From assembly GCA_963693305.1 (NCBI GenBank), contig OY855903.1:20338255-20402254 (forward strand): DNA of 64,000 nucleotides, written 5' to 3'. Source of the DNA: Meandrina meandrites. Its lineage: Eukaryota; Cnidaria; Anthozoa; Scleractinia; Meandrinidae. Of this stretch, positions 61,801 to 64,000 are shown in pieces. The position numbers and the translations under genes are program-made. The notes beneath the pieces are model-generated. The model worked only from the letters and a program-made list of their open reading frames with translations. It ran no database searches and was not told the origin of the DNA. Position 1 is the stretch's first letter. Each line of letters opens with the position of its first letter.

Positions 61801-64000
61801 AATTTGTGAGTTTTATGTTTGTTCGCGATTAATTTTGAAAGTACCTCCGAGTAATTGCTTTGTGATGCTAACTTAGTTGCACAGAAAGAAGAAAATTATG
61901 GGCAATTCAATAACATAACAATTCGGTTTTTGCTGTAAGACAAGCCGTCCATAGACCTTTGTAGCAAAGGAGACTACCAGAAAGAAAAGGAACTTTTTTG
62001 CGTTCTTCGAACAAACTTTATCATCAAGAACTCAAAAATTAATTCGAGATCAAAATGCGTGAAATAGCTTTATTCGCAAATATCCAGGAAATATTCATAT
62101 ATATTCTTTGTAGATCACTGAACCACGAGCAAGATCCGATATTTTTTAAGTAAACGGAACAAACTCAGGTAAAGGCTAAGTTAATCTACATGATGACTCA
62201 CTGAAAATAAATTATACACAAGGAAATACATGGATACAGAGGTGATCATACGGTTGTTATGTCGTTTTCCTCTTGAGGATTCTTGTTTTAAAATAATCCT
62301 CTCTTGGTTAAATTTATACAGATTCATATAGATATTCTTATAATAAAACTGTTGAAAGTCGCAAAAACAAATTAAAGCTTAACTTGTTTTTCAGCATTTA
62401 CCTGGAAAAAAGAAAACGATATTTTACTTCACGTTTTCAGTCGCCCGACTTTGCTCGGGATTTCGCTCAAATCAGCAGTGGCTAAAACAAATTAAAGCTT
62501 AACTTGTTTCTCAGCATTTACCTGGAAAAAAGAAAACGATATTTAATCTCAAGTTTTCAGTCGCCCGACTTTGCTTGGAATTTCGCTATAATCAGCAGTA
62601 GGAAATGTATACGTGGCACACCAAGCATGATCGATGGAAGGCTTCATTACATCCTATTGGCCAAATCCACGACTAAACATTAACAACGCCTTCTGGCCAA
62701 TAGCATTACGTGTTAGAATATATGTTGTTTTACGAACTTAGCTTGTTCTGACCAGTAACTCATTAAACAAACAAGGAAAAAACACAGTTAACATATTTAC
62801 GGTTCTGATCATCGACAATAAGGATTCAAGAAACTGACGATGTAAGTTGTCATTTGCTTCGGCGTATTATTTTTTTTTTCAATCCTGTGCTCGTTTTGAT
62901 GTTAGATCTCACACTCGTTTTTCTTCATTTTGCCATTTAGCTTTCTATTTCCGTCAATCCAGACGCTGAGTTACTTCAAAGGTAAATAACTTTAGATATA
63001 TTTCACAGTATAATGTTCATGCACTTGTTATGGCAAAAATGCTTCCAAAGTTTTAATCAAAGAAAGGAACATTAACCTCGAGCATTAAGCTAGTGTAGAA
63101 AAACACTGAATTTGAAACCCATTTTGCACGAAATAATACCATGTTTGATTTGATTAGTTTTTATTCGACATAATATAATATATTAATATAATATATTACT
63201 TCGAAGTCAGGCTAAGAACGAATATAAAAGATGTTCACCTCGTGCCGTGAACGAGTTTATAGAAACACTTTCAAATTTGAAACTCAGGAATAAACTAATT
63301 TGACAGACAAAAGTCATTTAGACCATCAGATTATACTCTGCATTCCTTGAGCCAGATTTCTGTGAAAAGGAACATGCTTTCAACTAAAAAACCAAAATAA
63401 CCGATGATCATATTTCGTCGAGTGGATCCGTTGAGTACTCCTCAACTCAAAGCTTTCAAGATTTGTTCCGGCGTATTTTACGGAGCAATTTCCAACACGT
63501 CAAAAGGAATAGCAACACGACTTTTAGCACAAACGTTCTCGGTTTTTTGCTACGATCTGAGAACATCCACCACGTGCAGAGCCACTGAGTAAGGTGTTAG
63601 TTAGAAGTAAATCTTTTAACGCTCGACAGTAATTCTAACGTAGCAAAGTAGAACATAGCTGACAAACAGAAAAAATAGAAATTGTAATTATGCTCGACTG
63701 TTTTGCGTCAACCAGAACTCGAGTATTCACGATAAAAATGGGTCAAAAAGCTTTGCGTGAGTATTTTCGACACGAAATACTGGTCGAGATCGCGAACAGG
63801 GCGAATAAGCAGATAAGCAAAATAAAAATTTGTCATTATTTTTTCATGCAGTCCACATTGATTTAGAGTGTTATGTTACATGTTGAAAGTATTGCTTTTA
63901 TTCTCCAAGTCAGTTCGAAAATGAGTACCAACTGTAACGTTTCGATTTTTTATTTTTTATTTTCTTTGGTCAAAACAAGATGACTGCTTGTTTCATTTTT
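58871..64000. repeat. Non-coding body of duplication unit 4, cut by the window edge
   Basis: X donor at 59,827; Y 61,337-61,386 (50 nt); Z 62,941-62,981 (41 nt); 120-bp direct repeat at 62,364 and 62,484. The stretch 62,593-62,985 appears nearly identical to 53,281-53,674. In unit 3 the gene starts about 1.8 kb after Z, so the corresponding gene of unit 4 would begin near 64.7 kb, outside the window. Confidence 0.7.

Overview
The window is animal nuclear DNA. It is AT-rich, genes are split by GT-AG introns, and transposon debris is abundant (tRNA-derived SINEs, many MITEs, a hammerhead-like motif, micro- and minisatellites). The gene content fits a cnidarian, probably an anthozoan such as a stony coral: a cytoplasmic dynein light intermediate chain, conodipine-like secreted phospholipases A2, and tandem CTHRC1-like short collagens. 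The taxon is inferred, not proven. No bacterial operon, CRISPR array or intact transposase gene was seen.

Region 1 (1-11.6 kb, minus strand): one complete dynein light intermediate chain gene rebuilt from 12 coding exons, all in phase (about 471 aa). The start codon lies in a YY1-like box. Its introns carry several MITEs and a SINE. Region 2 (11.6-14.8 kb): intergenic, with two clear MITEs. Region 3 (14.8-23.6 kb, plus strand): two tandem secreted PLA2-like genes of identical architecture (TATA box, 5'UTR intron, two coding exons split directly after the His-Asp active-site motif). A hammerhead-ribozyme-like motif, a second SINE and two TTAA-flanked MITEs lie around them.

Region 4 (24-64 kb): a large tandem segmental duplication. 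Each unit runs: purine-rich ~71-bp minisatellite; Tigger-like repeat remnant; conserved non-coding block with splice-site-bounded exon-like segments (X, Y, Z); promoter; CTHRC1-like gene; 3' flank. Unit 1 (about 24.0-33.6 kb) carries gene C, unit 2 (38.3-47.6 kb) gene D and unit 3 (47.6-58.3 kb) gene E. Unit 4 (58.3 kb to the window edge) stops before its gene is reached. A partial unit lies at 36.2-38.3 kb. Units 3 and 4 look youngest because they share private changes; unit 1 is the most diverged.

The three CTHRC1-like genes encode secreted proteins of 284, 290 and 292 aa: signal peptide, a short Cys-containing N segment, about 30-31 Gly-X-Y triplets (far more than in the vertebrate protein as I recall it), and a conserved Cys-rich C-terminal domain. 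Gene C differs from D and E: its 5' region has been replaced, its exon 2 has a shorter start, it lacks one N-segment cysteine, and its 3'UTR holds an insertion. The array is the most interesting object here, together with the exon-like non-coding segments duplicated with it and the hammerhead-like motif.
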